The notes under the pieces are model-generated. The model did no database searches. It was not told where the DNA came from and was given only the letters and a program-made list of their open reading frames with translations. From Pusillimonas sp044464525 (GTDB taxonomy: Bacteria; Pseudomonadota; Gammaproteobacteria; Burkholderiales; Burkholderiaceae_B), in contig NZ_JBIQLE010000004.1 of assembly GCF_044464525.1 (NCBI RefSeq), positions 62,001-126,000 of the forward strand: a stretch of 64,000 bases of DNA. The letters run 5' to 3'. Shown one piece after another: positions 44,833 through 53,429 of this stretch (positions are counted from its first letter, which is position 1; each line of letters starts with the position of its first letter). Made by a program: the position numbers and the translations under genes.

Positions 44833-46855
44833 ACGAACCCTGCACGTTCACAGCCAGGCGCTGAGGGAACGGCTGCTGAAGCTCTCCCCTCGCAGCAAGC
44901 GCATGCTGCAGATCGCCGTGGACGTGCTCCTGATCTGGCTGGCGCTATGGCTGGCGTTTGTCATACGGCTGGGAGACGCCCGCGTCGTACAGCCCTTCGG
45001 CAATCACGCGTGGCTGTTCACCGCCGCGCCCTTGACCGCCATCCCATTGTTCTTGCGTTGCGGGCTGTACCGCACCGTCATGCGCTACCTGGGCCCGCAG
45101 GCACTGACGGCGATCGGCCGCGTCGTCACCGCTGCCGCCGCTTTGCTGGCCGTCGTCGTCTACCTGTATGGCGACTCGCGCGCCATCGTTCCGCGCTCGA
45201 CCATCATCATCTATTGGCTGCTGAGCCTGCTTTTCATTGGTGGTCTTCGGGCGCTCGTGCGGCACTATTTCAACAACGTACAGTTCGGCGAGGACACCCT
45301 GCCCCTGATACCGAATGGCGGCCGACGCAAAGAAGAACGTCCACGCGTGGTGATCTACGGCGCGGGCGCGGCCGGCAACCAGCTTCTGCAAGCGCTGCGG
45401 CTGGGCGGTGAACTGTTGCCCGTTGGTTTTATGGACGACAACCCCGAGCTGACAGGACGCCTGATGGCAGGCCTGCAAGTGTATTCGCCGAATAAGATCG
45501 ACTATATGCTGCGCGATACAGATGCCCACGAAATACTCCTGGCCATACCATCGGCCTCGCGGGCGCGCCGTAATGAAATCATCGACATGCTGGTGTCGCA
45601 CGCCGTGCCCGTACGCACCTTGCCTGGGCTGATGGACCTTGCGGCCGGCCGCGTGCAGGTCGAGGCCCTGCGCGAGGTTCGCGTCGACGACCTGCTGGGG
45701 CGCGATCCCGTCGCGCCCGACCAGGCCCTGTTCGCCCGCTGCATAGACGACCAGGTCGTCATGGTGACCGGCGCGGGCGGATCGATCGGCTCAGAGCTTT
45801 GCCGGCAGATCATGCGCGGCACACCGCGAGCCCTGATCCTGTTCGAGCATTCCGAGTTCGGGCTGTATGCCGTCCAGCGCGAACTTGAAGAACACGCACA
45901 ACGGACAGGCTTGCCGATACGCATCGTCCCGGTGCTGGGCTCGGTGCGCAACCCCAGTCGCCTGTTCGACGTAATGGACGCCTGGAAGGTGGACACCGTT
46001 TACCACGCCGCCGCCTACAAGCATGTGCCCATGGTCGAAAACAACGTCGCCGAGGGCGTCGTCAACAACACCTTCGGCACCCTTTATGCCGCCCAGGCCG
46101 CGCTACGTGCCGGCGTAAGCCACTTCGTGCTGGTTTCCACCGACAAGGCCGTGCGCCCCACCAACGTGATGGGCGGCACCAAGCGCATGGCGGAGTTGGT
46201 CCTGCAGGCCCTGGCCAAGGAAGACCGGCCGGTCCTGTATGGCAAGCGCGACAGCGCCGTCGACAATCGCACCCGCTTCACCATGGTGCGCTTCGGCAAC
46301 GTGCTTGGTTCTTCGGGCTCGGTCATTCCGCTGTTCAAGCAGCAGATCCGCAAGGGCGGTCCCGTCACCGTCACCCATCCGGACATCACGCGCTACTTCA
46401 TGACCATACCCGAGGCGGCCCAACTCGTGATCCAGGCCGGCTCCATGGGCCGGGGCGGCGACGTCTTCGTGCTGGACATGGGGGAGCCGGTAAAGATAGC
46501 CAGGCTGGCCGAGAAAATGGTCCAGCTCTCGGGCCTGAGCGTGCGCCACGCCGGCAATTCCGACGGCGATATTGAAATCCGCTACACCGGCCTGCGCCCC
46601 GGCGAAAAACTATATGAAGAATTGTTGATTGGCGACAATGTCTCGCCCACCGAACATCCCATGATCATGCGCGCCGACGAAAAAGACATGCCCTGGAGCG
46701 CACTAAAGGCCGCCCTGGCCGAACTGGACAGCGCCATCCGGCTGGACGACTACCCGCGCTCGCGCGAGCTGTTCCAGCAGCTTGTCGATGGCTACCAGAG
46801 CAACGGAGAAATCGTCGATCTCATTTATCAAAAACGCGGGTCGATGGCGACCTGA
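44822..46855 (+). CDS. pglF: UDP-GlcNAc 4,6-dehydratase, membrane-bound (PglF/WbpM-like)
   Basis: 677 residues. Four N-terminal membrane helices (about 28-145) are followed by a CoA-binding-like Rossmann domain (YGAGAAGNQLL, about 179-189) and a catalytic SDR domain (GAGGSIGSE at 317-325, VSTDKAVRPTNVMGGTKR). Here Met/Lys replaces the usual Tyr/Lys, as in WbpM and PglF. It makes the 4-keto-6-deoxy intermediate. Last gene of the polysaccharide operon. Confidence 0.94.
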   Translation: MDSERTLHVHSQALRERLLKLSPRSKRMLQIAVDVLLIWLALWLAFVIRLGDARVVQPFGNHAWLFTAAPLTAIPLFLRCGLYRTVMRYLGPQALTAIGRVVTAAAALLAVVVYLYGDSRAIVPRSTIIIYWLLSLLFIGGLRALVRHYFNNVQFGEDTLPLIPNGGRRKEERPRVVIYGAGAAGNQLLQALRLGGELLPVGFMDDNPELTGRLMAGLQVYSPNKIDYMLRDTDAHEILLAIPSASRARRNEIIDMLVSHAVPVRTLPGLMDLAAGRVQVEALREVRVDDLLGRDPVAPDQALFARCIDDQVVMVTGAGGSIGSELCRQIMRGTPRALILFEHSEFGLYAVQRELEEHAQRTGLPIRIVPVLGSVRNPSRLFDVMDAWKVDTVYHAAAYKHVPMVENNVAEGVVNNTFGTLYAAQAALRAGVSHFVLVSTDKAVRPTNVMGGTKRMAELVLQALAKEDRPVLYGKRDSAVDNRTRFTMVRFGNVLGSSGSVIPLFKQQIRKGGPVTVTHPDITRYFMTIPEAAQLVIQAGSMGRGGDVFVLDMGEPVKIARLAEKMVQLSGLSVRHAGNSDGDIEIRYTGLRPGEKLYEELLIGDNVSPTEHPMIMRADEKDMPWSALKAALAELDSAIRLDDYPRSRELFQQLVDGYQSNGEIVDLIYQKRGSMAT

Positions 46856-47198
46856 ACAGCGGTTCAAACAATAGCATCACCACACCCAAGGGGTAGATAA
46901 GGTGATAGGCAGCCCTAATCGTTCGGATAGGCAACCGTACTTAGCAAAGCCAGCGCCAACTGCCGGGAGTCTAGCCTCGTATGTTGGACTACGCTGTCGT
47001 CGCCATTGGTACTATCTGCGGGGATATAACCTTCTGTTGCCACAGATCACGGAACGAAAAGACGCGATGCTGCAGTCGGCCGGTGCCGCCTGACGCTTGG
47101 GAAGATCAGCTGGCGAGCGGGCGGCGGGGCCGACATTGCTAAACGGTGCGCGCATCACGCACGACTGTTGGGAGCAGTTTCGGCCTCGCACAGCACGC
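46856..47198. other. 343-bp stretch after the polysaccharide operon
   Basis: No convincing gene. An inverted repeat ATCACC/GGTGAT (46876-46906, with inner ACCC/GGGT pairing) lies about 20 bp after the pglF stop and could end or protect the operon transcript, but there is no T-run. Base composition changes here, marking the border to the accessory region. Confidence 0.35.
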
Positions 47199-47489
47199 CT
47201 ACTCACTGGTGGTAGTTGCCCCAGTCCGTTGTCGTTTCAGCTCTTGGTACTTTGCGTAGCGCCGCTGGTACTCGGCGCCGTATACGTCGTATGAAAGTAT
47301 GTCAGAGGTGTGTTGGTCAAAGCCGGCTTTTCTCCAATCGGAAAGGTCGTTCTTAACGTTCTCACTGGCCCCCGAGACGTGTACTGGCTGTCGGGGCTGC
47401 CTTGGTGATTCTTGCGCGTGGGCTGTCGTGAAGGCAGCGGACGCCACCAGGCTGATCGCAATGGCAAAGTTGGTAGTCGAAGTAGTCAT
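47199..47489 (-). CDS. Small exported protein of unknown function
   Basis: 96 residues. A Sec signal peptide (MTTSTTNFAIAISLVASAAF, cleavage probably after TAHA) is followed by a short basic mature part with SDWRKAGFDQHTSDI and a charged C-terminal helix (YQRRYAKYQELKRQR). AGGA precedes the ATG by 7-8 nt. It resembles the short DUF4148-type exported proteins of Burkholderiales in size and layout, but the match is not firm. Confidence 0.6.
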   Translation of the reverse strand: MTTSTTNFAIAISLVASAAFTTAHAQESPRQPRQPVHVSGASENVKNDLSDWRKAGFDQHTSDILSYDVYGAEYQRRYAKYQELKRQRTGATTTSE

Positions 47490-47971
47490 AGTTGTTCCTG
47501 ATGAAAGTAGTGATGTTGCTGGTGATTAGGCCGATTTCGTAGCGGCCTTTTCAGCGTTGAAACCGCCGGAATTTTCGACGACGCTCATAAAACCCTCGCC
47601 GTCTCCTTGCGGGATCAGTCAAGCTAAAGCTTGCAGCACATCGGTACGCGGCTCCTCGCAGCGTCGAGAGAATCGACGAAACATGAAGAGGTTGGTAGTC
47701 GATAAAGATGTATGCCCTAGTGCCTTGACTGAGGTATCACTATCTCGCAAACGACCAGCCATTAATTGGATAAGCTTGCTGGTATGGAAGAACCGTGAGG
47801 TCGTTATTTCGTCGCTTGGCGGGGGTGCGATACGGGAGCGCTGTACTGCTCAACACCGTGGGCGCCAGTACCGTTATTTCGGCTCACGGTATCTCGGTAC
47901 GTCTGCTTGAAGGACGAGAACTTTGCGTAACTCTTGTATTGCGGGACATCAGCGCGGCAATCGACATCGGC
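47490..47971. other. 482-bp stretch with a hairpin and no assigned gene
   Basis: A stem AGGCCG / CGGCCT followed by TTTT lies at 47528-47551 and could terminate plus-strand transcripts. A plus-strand frame at 47795-48043 has protein-like wording (SVRLLEGRELCVTLVLRD) but no recognised family, no ribosome site, and its end overlaps the AraC gene. It may be a gene remnant. Confidence 0.35.
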
Positions 47972-48640
47972 TTACTGGCCAAGCGGAGCCCGGGAGCTCC
48001 GAGCCTCGCGGGACGACATCCGCGAAGCAAACGCGTCACTTGAGAATTCGGCATGTTGCGACTTCCGTATCTGACGACTTGTGTCTAGCGACCCGCAGGC
48101 ATATTGCCGCCGCCATTCACCCGGCGGCATACCCACCAGCCGCCGAAACTGGCGCGTGAAATGAGACTGATCGCACATCCCGCAATCGAGCGCGATTTGG
48201 GAAAGGGAATGGTTAGTCGTTAGCATCAGCTGCTGCGAGCGCTCTATGCGCCGGCTCGCAACGTAGGCGAACGGAGCCTGGCCGAATGTCGCCTTGAAAG
48301 TTCGAAAGAAGTGCCCCGCGCTCATTCCAGTGAGTGCGATGAGATCAGGACTTCTGATAGGCTGCTCGAGATTCTCCTCGATGAAGGTTTTCAGGCGTTT
48401 CGCCTGCCACCGCGGTAGTCCGCCGTAGAGTGCGCGCTCAACCTTCGGTTGGGCGTCCCTTTCCAGAGTAGCCGCCAGCAACCCTGCCGCCCGGGACAGG
48501 TATGCTTGGGCTCCCTGACGATCAAGTTCCACCTTGGATTGTGCTTCAGTGAGTAGCTCCAGCAAAGTTGCTGCCAATGCCACCCCGCTCTGCCGACTCC
48601 GTTCCTCAGCCTCAGTGGCTGACACCGCGATAGTGTTCAT
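47972..48640 (-). CDS. AraC-family transcriptional regulator
   Basis: The start at 48640 (MNTIAVSATEAE) has GGAGAG 7 nt upstream; the open frame is longer but unsupported. 222 residues. The C-terminal half has the two AraC helix-turn-helix units (SPDLIALTGMSAGHFFRTFK and LSQIALDCGMCDQSHFTRQF). The N-terminal 100 residues are helical and match no known sensor by eye. It lies 137 bp downstream of the NTF2-like gene on the same strand. Confidence 0.88.
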   Translation of the reverse strand: MNTIAVSATEAEERSRQSGVALAATLLELLTEAQSKVELDRQGAQAYLSRAAGLLAATLERDAQPKVERALYGGLPRWQAKRLKTFIEENLEQPIRSPDLIALTGMSAGHFFRTFKATFGQAPFAYVASRRIERSQQLMLTTNHSLSQIALDCGMCDQSHFTRQFRRLVGMPPGEWRRQYACGSLDTSRQIRKSQHAEFSSDAFASRMSSREARSSRAPLGQ

Positions 48641-48777
48641 GGGATTCTCTCCGATCAAAAACGTGGATCTCGATCCACCTATGTAGAATGATCGGGCGTA
48701 CACACTCAAATGCGGTAGTAAGGAGTTGAAAAGCTCCGTAAAGGAGACCTGCTCTATCTCTACGCCGAGCTTCCCGA

Positions 48778-49164
48778 CTACGTGTCGAAAGAAGACGTGC
48801 CCGAGCGATCTCGCAGAACAATCAACTGCACGATTTTGTCTTCCGTGAGTGTGAAATAAAGCATAACTCTCAACGGTTCAGGCAACCCACGCTTATCAAA
48901 ATTTCCGTCGGCGTGAGCCGCGACCACGCAGTGGCCGTAGTGCTGGATCCAATGAGTGGGGCGAAGCGTTAGCTGCTGCCCGATAACATCTCGCGCGGCC
49001 CACTCGCTTAGTTGTGCCCGCCCGCGCCACTGCTCCAACTGATCATTGACGATCGAGTCCGCCGCGAAGACCTCAAGAAGACGGGGCAGGTCACCAGCAT
49101 TCGTTGCCTCAAAGAACTCTCCCACAGTTGGAGGAAGGAGAGAACCGCTTGATTGACTGGCCAA
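48778..49164 (-). CDS. NTF2-like (SnoaL-type) protein
   Basis: 128 residues from TTG 49164, a start fixed by AGGAGG 6 nt upstream. The sequence (VGEFFEATNAGDLPRLLEVF, then WIQHYGHCVVAAHADGNFDKR) has the cone-shaped NTF2/SnoaL layout, a fold used for small-molecule binding, isomerisation or hydrolysis. No signal peptide. It lies downstream of the first STAND regulator; a 50-bp relic of a second copy follows the other STAND regulator, showing that the pair was once duplicated together. Confidence 0.75.
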   Translation of the reverse strand: MASQSSGSLLPPTVGEFFEATNAGDLPRLLEVFAADSIVNDQLEQWRGRAQLSEWAARDVIGQQLTLRPTHWIQHYGHCVVAAHADGNFDKRGLPEPLRVMLYFTLTEDKIVQLIVLRDRSGTSSFDT

Positions 49165-49404
49165 GAAACACCTCCTACAGGGCGCGTACGCCCCCGAATT
49201 GCGTCCTTGTATCCTACGAGTTCGCGTGTCGTGGCGCCCGTAAAGCGGTGTAAAACCCTGTAAATGACCGTGTAGTCCGGAGCCTCTTTTTAATTAGTGC
49301 TCACTATTTCTTGACCGAAAGTGCAGTTCCAGTATTGCGATGCTGAGACTTTGCTGGAATAAGGCCCTCGGGGTGAACACCTCGCCAAGCAATGGCATTA
49401 CGAC

Positions 49405-52335
49405 TTAATCAGCGTCTGGCTTTGCTGTCGGGGCCCGACGCCAGGCGTTCATCAACTGTAAGGCGGTTCTGAGATCGCGCGTTTCGTATCCTTCCGTAAA
49501 GCGGCCGTAAACCTCGGCGAGGATCGCGTAGGCTTCTTCAGCCCGCTTCTCGCTTGCAAGCAGTGCACCTAAAGCCATGGCGGAGCGCAATTCCAAACTG
49601 AGCGCGCCTTGACTGTTTGCAAGCTCCATCGCATGCCGCAACATCTCTTCAGCAGCGCGCGGATCCAATCGACCGGAAACAATCCCGATTTGCGCGCGCG
49701 TACGCAACAACTCAGGTATGTCGAATGAATCTTGGCGTGCCTCAGCCCCTTCCACTGCCGCGGCTATCATCGCCTCGGCCTCCAGGATCTCACCGCATTC
49801 GAACAGCGCCTCAGATATCGATCGGGTCAGCCTGTTCGTGAGGATTTGTCGCCTCTCCGCATGCATGGTAGCTAGCGCCTCTCGAAGCCTGTTTGCCGCA
49901 GTCCGGAACTCTCCGCGAAGCAAAGCTACTTCGCCTGATAGCGCGACGCCAAAATCCGCGTTTGTACCAAACGAGTAACGACCGACGTGTTCAATGAGGC
50001 GGCTTACCAGCGCTTCCGATTCCTCTACATCTCCCCGCCACAAAAAAACCGTCGAAGCGTATAGCAAAGCGACGAACATGCTCATTGGCTGCTCGTCCGG
50101 CTCAGCTTCCTCGACTGCCTGACGTGCAACTTGAGCGGCGCGGTCGGTCGCGCCGCTCAGCCAGAGTGCGCGTGCCAAGACGATAAGGGCGCGGGTCCGA
50201 TGTTCGTAACCATAAATATCTACCTTCGTCACGCCCCGCGCCGCAGCTTGCTTGAAGCCCTCTTCGATATGGCATAGCGCTCCCGCCTGATCGCCCGCCA
50301 AGTGATACGCACACCCGAGCATCCACTCGGACATGACGATTCCCGCAGATGAACCGACCCTGCGCGCCAGCTCGAGACTGCGGCAACTCACCTCGACCGC
50401 CTCACGGAAGCGTCCAATATGGCACATAACGATATGCTGCCCCGCGAGCAGCTCGAGTTCAGTTTCGTGGTCGCCCAACTTCCGTGCCAGACTCAGCCCG
50501 CATTCAATTGAATGACGAAGTTCATCTCGATCTACGCAAGTAAACAATGCGGAGATCACCAACGCCTCTTGCAAAATGAGATGCGTCGCGGAGCCCTCGT
50601 GTGAGCCCAGTTGCAACAGCGCGGCCTGACACCAGCGATGGCACTCTTCCAGCAGTGATAATTCCAATAGAAGCGGTACGGCGAACGCTGCCAGACGAAC
50701 TCCCAGTTCGCCTTCCCCCTCCTCGGAGAATGCCCAGGCAAGAGCAGTGCGCACGTTGCCGACCTGCATCACATCACTGTCCGCAGCCCGCCGCGCACTC
50801 TCATGATCACTACTTCGGGAGAATTGCTCAATGAGATATTCGGCGAGTTTCCGCGAGACGGTGTTGACCTCTCTCGAGTCCAACAGTTTTACCGAGGCGT
50901 ACGTGCGCGTCGTATCCAGAAGACGCAGATAGCTTGATCCATTCAAGATCACTGGTGACAGCAATGATTTGTCGATGAGGCTTGCGGTTGCTTCCGCCAC
51001 CTGAGTTTCCGTGATTACCGCGTCCGCTGCAAGCCGCTGTGCTGCCGCTAGCTTGAACGGAGCCACAAACACGGACGACCGGTACAACACGCAACGTTCG
51101 CGCTCGGACAACAGGTTGTAACTCCAATCAAGCATTGCCTGGAGAGTCTGATGCCTGGGAGGCGCGCTACGGCGGCCCTGCCATAGAAGATTGAAGCGGT
51201 TGTCGATCAGTTCTGCGGTTCCTCGCAGACCATGCGATCGAACCCGCCCGGCTGCCCATTCGATAGCCAGGGCGATGCCGTCCATCTTTCGACAAATCTC
51301 GACGGCAAGCGGAGCCAGCTCATCCGTCAGCGCCTCTTGTACCCCACTTGCAGCCACGCGATCCATAAAAAGCTGGACCGCAGGAAACGCCAACGCATCG
51401 GCCGCCGTAATACCATCGCTAACAGGCGGAGCATCAAGCGCTGGAAGGATATGAACGTGTTCCCCCTCGACACGCAACAACTCGCGACTGGTCGCAAGCA
51501 GGTGAGTTTGCGGCGTGCGTTTATAAAGCCATTCTGCGAGAACCGCAATTTCGTCGATGAGGTGCTCACAATTGTCCAGTAGCAGCAACGCTCTTCGGGC
51601 GCAAAAAAACGCCCGGATGCTTGACTTGGGATCATGCACCTGCATCTTCAAGCCAAGCACGGAAGCAATCGCGCCGGGCACGAGCGCGGAATCAGTCACT
51701 GAGGCTAGGTCGACGTAGTACACCGCGCCGTCAAAGGCATCTAGCATCGTATGCGCCACGCAGATCGCAACAGTCGTCTTGCCCATTCCACCCGGGCCGA
51801 TGATGCTTACAAACCGATGATCTGTGAGCAACTCGACAATTTCCTGCACCGAACCATCACGCCCAATGAGACGTCCGAGCTGCTCGGGCAACGATTGTTC
51901 CGAGAGCGAAATGGGCGCTCCGCTGGCGAAGAGTAAATCGGGGGTGGCTTCGAGTTTCGGAGATAGCGACTCGAGACGCACTCGTGAAACGGGCGCGACG
52001 AAGGTGTAACCGCGACCAGGGAGATTGACGATGTAGCGCGCACCGTCCTTCCCATCATCCAAGGACTTGCGAAGGCTCGAGATGGCTACCCGCAAGTTGG
52101 CCTCGTCCACCACTAGACCTGACCATGCTCGCGCGATCAAGTCTCGCCGGGAAAGTACGTCGCCGCCCCGCTCAACCAACGCAATCAGCAGATCAAGCGA
52201 GCGACTGCCAAGTTTGACTGCCACCCCCTGTCGCTGCAGCACGCGTTTAGCGACATGCAGACGAAACGGGCCAAACTCGAGGACCCCATCTTCCTCCGGC
52301 ATGCGAGGCCGCGGATGCAAATGATTTTTTTCCAC
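49405..52335 (-). CDS. STAND-type regulator A: winged helix + NB-ARC-like ATPase + helical repeats
   Basis: The start is GTG 52335 with GGAG 8 nt upstream, the same arrangement as its paralogue; a TTG 7 codons earlier (52356) is the alternative. 976 residues: an OmpR/PhoB-like winged helix (about 15-112), then a STAND ATPase with P-loop GPGGMGKTT and Walker B LLLLDNCEHL, LLATSRELLRV, and a long C-terminal region of TPR-like helices (about 500-960). STAND regulators bind ATP, are held inactive by the repeat domain, and oligomerise after sensing a ligand. It is divergent from the exported NTF2-like gene. The upstream sequence is shared with regulator B. Confidence 0.9.
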   Translation of the reverse strand: MEKNHLHPRPRMPEEDGVLEFGPFRLHVAKRVLQRQGVAVKLGSRSLDLLIALVERGGDVLSRRDLIARAWSGLVVDEANLRVAISSLRKSLDDGKDGARYIVNLPGRGYTFVAPVSRVRLESLSPKLEATPDLLFASGAPISLSEQSLPEQLGRLIGRDGSVQEIVELLTDHRFVSIIGPGGMGKTTVAICVAHTMLDAFDGAVYYVDLASVTDSALVPGAIASVLGLKMQVHDPKSSIRAFFCARRALLLLDNCEHLIDEIAVLAEWLYKRTPQTHLLATSRELLRVEGEHVHILPALDAPPVSDGITAADALAFPAVQLFMDRVAASGVQEALTDELAPLAVEICRKMDGIALAIEWAAGRVRSHGLRGTAELIDNRFNLLWQGRRSAPPRHQTLQAMLDWSYNLLSERERCVLYRSSVFVAPFKLAAAQRLAADAVITETQVAEATASLIDKSLLSPVILNGSSYLRLLDTTRTYASVKLLDSREVNTVSRKLAEYLIEQFSRSSDHESARRAADSDVMQVGNVRTALAWAFSEEGEGELGVRLAAFAVPLLLELSLLEECHRWCQAALLQLGSHEGSATHLILQEALVISALFTCVDRDELRHSIECGLSLARKLGDHETELELLAGQHIVMCHIGRFREAVEVSCRSLELARRVGSSAGIVMSEWMLGCAYHLAGDQAGALCHIEEGFKQAAARGVTKVDIYGYEHRTRALIVLARALWLSGATDRAAQVARQAVEEAEPDEQPMSMFVALLYASTVFLWRGDVEESEALVSRLIEHVGRYSFGTNADFGVALSGEVALLRGEFRTAANRLREALATMHAERRQILTNRLTRSISEALFECGEILEAEAMIAAAVEGAEARQDSFDIPELLRTRAQIGIVSGRLDPRAAEEMLRHAMELANSQGALSLELRSAMALGALLASEKRAEEAYAILAEVYGRFTEGYETRDLRTALQLMNAWRRAPTAKPDAD

Positions 52336-52605
52336 GCTACAGGCTCCGCAAGACAATACACGAGGTCCTCATCCAGCTTGTACCACCCTAATGGCCGCAC
52401 GAATCGTCCATAAAAGCACGCCCGTCCAATCAACGGAGGGCTTTGTGCGAGATAGTGATACTGCCTTTATGGCAATAGCCTGAGTGCGGCCAATAAAGCC
52501 GAAAACTGCCCGGGCATCTACCTCAGGCACCGCCACGGTAGACCGGATATCGATGCAGTGGTGGTAGCCACTATCGACACAAAAAGGTTCTACAGGAAAT
52601 TTAAC

Positions 52606-52743
52606 ATGACCAACCCAAAACTCAGACTTCTGACTCCGGACCTCTTCCACGATCGCCAACCCCAGATAGAGTTTGGGGTTCAAAGTATTGACCGACGAAC
52701 GTTGAGTAACACCATTGGTCCCCTAAATGGAGAACGCTCATGA
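52606..52743 (+). pseudogene. Truncated N-terminus of an isochorismatase-family (YcaC-like) hydrolase
   Basis: ATG 52606 has AGGA upstream and begins MTNPKLRLLTPD; later QPQIEFGVQSIDRRTLSN follows. This matches the start of cysteine hydrolases of the isochorismatase family, but a stretch around the first catalytic Asp is altered and the frame ends after 45 codons at TGA 52741-52743. The catalytic Lys and Cys regions are absent. Its end is fused to the start of the exported NTF2-like gene (ATGA overlap). Confidence 0.65.
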
Positions 52744-53336
52744 TCACGATTATTCAAACCAAATCGGCCGCCGCAGTAATTGCGCTCGCCGCTAGTATGT
52801 CCATCGCGTCAATTTCATTCGTCCTCCCAGCCAAAGCACAGTCGATTGGCGACGCGCAGTCTGCAGCCTCACTGTCGGTTGTCATGGAATTCCTGTCGAA
52901 TACCACGCCTGACAAAGTTGAAGCTGCCGCGAAGCGATTGGTCGCTCCAAACGCAACCTACGTTTCTCTTAACTTCGACAATCCGGAACTTAAGAAAATC
53001 CTGCCTTGGACCGGTACAAACAAGGGTCCGAAGGCCTACAGCAGCGTATTCATGCAGGTCGGGCACTACTGGAAAATCGAAGACTTTGCTATCACCGATA
53101 AAATTGCTTCCGGCGAAGATGTCGCGATTTTTGGTAAATTTACCTACCGATCCGTAACTATGGGCGACGTGTTCACATCACCGTTTTCCATCCTCGCCAA
53201 GGTCCGTGACGGAAAGATGATTTATTTCCAGTTCATGGAAGATACCTATGCCTCTGCCAGCTCGTTCCGCCAGTCGGGCTCGTGGACTTTGAAAACGACC
53301 GAAGACACAGCCGCCTTCTCGGTAGGAGCGGAGTAA
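52740..53336 (+). CDS. Exported NTF2-like (SnoaL-type) protein
   Basis: 198 residues. A Sec signal peptide (about 1-34, ending FVLPAKAQ) precedes an NTF2-like domain: SLSVVMEFLSNTTPDKVEAA, YSSVFMQVGHYWKIEDFAI, then strands to the C-terminus. GGAG lies 6-7 nt before the ATG. It is likely periplasmic, with a ligand-binding pocket. It is divergent from STAND regulator A and convergent with regulator B, so it is a candidate target or sensor partner of these regulators. No catalytic residues can be assigned. Confidence 0.78.
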   Translation: MITIIQTKSAAAVIALAASMSIASISFVLPAKAQSIGDAQSAASLSVVMEFLSNTTPDKVEAAAKRLVAPNATYVSLNFDNPELKKILPWTGTNKGPKAYSSVFMQVGHYWKIEDFAITDKIASGEDVAIFGKFTYRSVTMGDVFTSPFSILAKVRDGKMIYFQFMEDTYASASSFRQSGSWTLKTTEDTAAFSVGAE

Positions 53337-53355
53337 CACAAGGAATTCTACCGAA

Positions 53356-53405
53356 TCAGGCAACCAACGCTTATCGAAATTCCAGTCGGCGTAAGCCACG
53401 ACAGC
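53356..53405 (-). pseudogene. 50-bp relic of the NTF2-like gene
   Basis: These bases align with 48878-48927, inside the intact NTF2-like gene, with only a few mismatches; translated, both read ADxNFDKRxLP. The relic lies 24 bp beyond the STAND regulator B stop, in the same orientation as the intact gene after regulator A. It is what remains of a second copy after tandem duplication and deletion. Confidence 0.7.
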
Positions 53406-53429
53406 ACTAAAGCCGTGTAAACCGCGAGG

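Noticed and set aside
48712..48719. A second GCGGTAG word resembling part of an ops site, near the AraC gene
   Set aside because: Only part of the core matches, and it is not in the leader of a long operon; chance.
52369..52683. A 104-codon minus-strand frame in the regulator A upstream region
   Set aside because: TTG start without ribosome site; it covers the promoter region and lies opposite the recognisable hydrolase relic.
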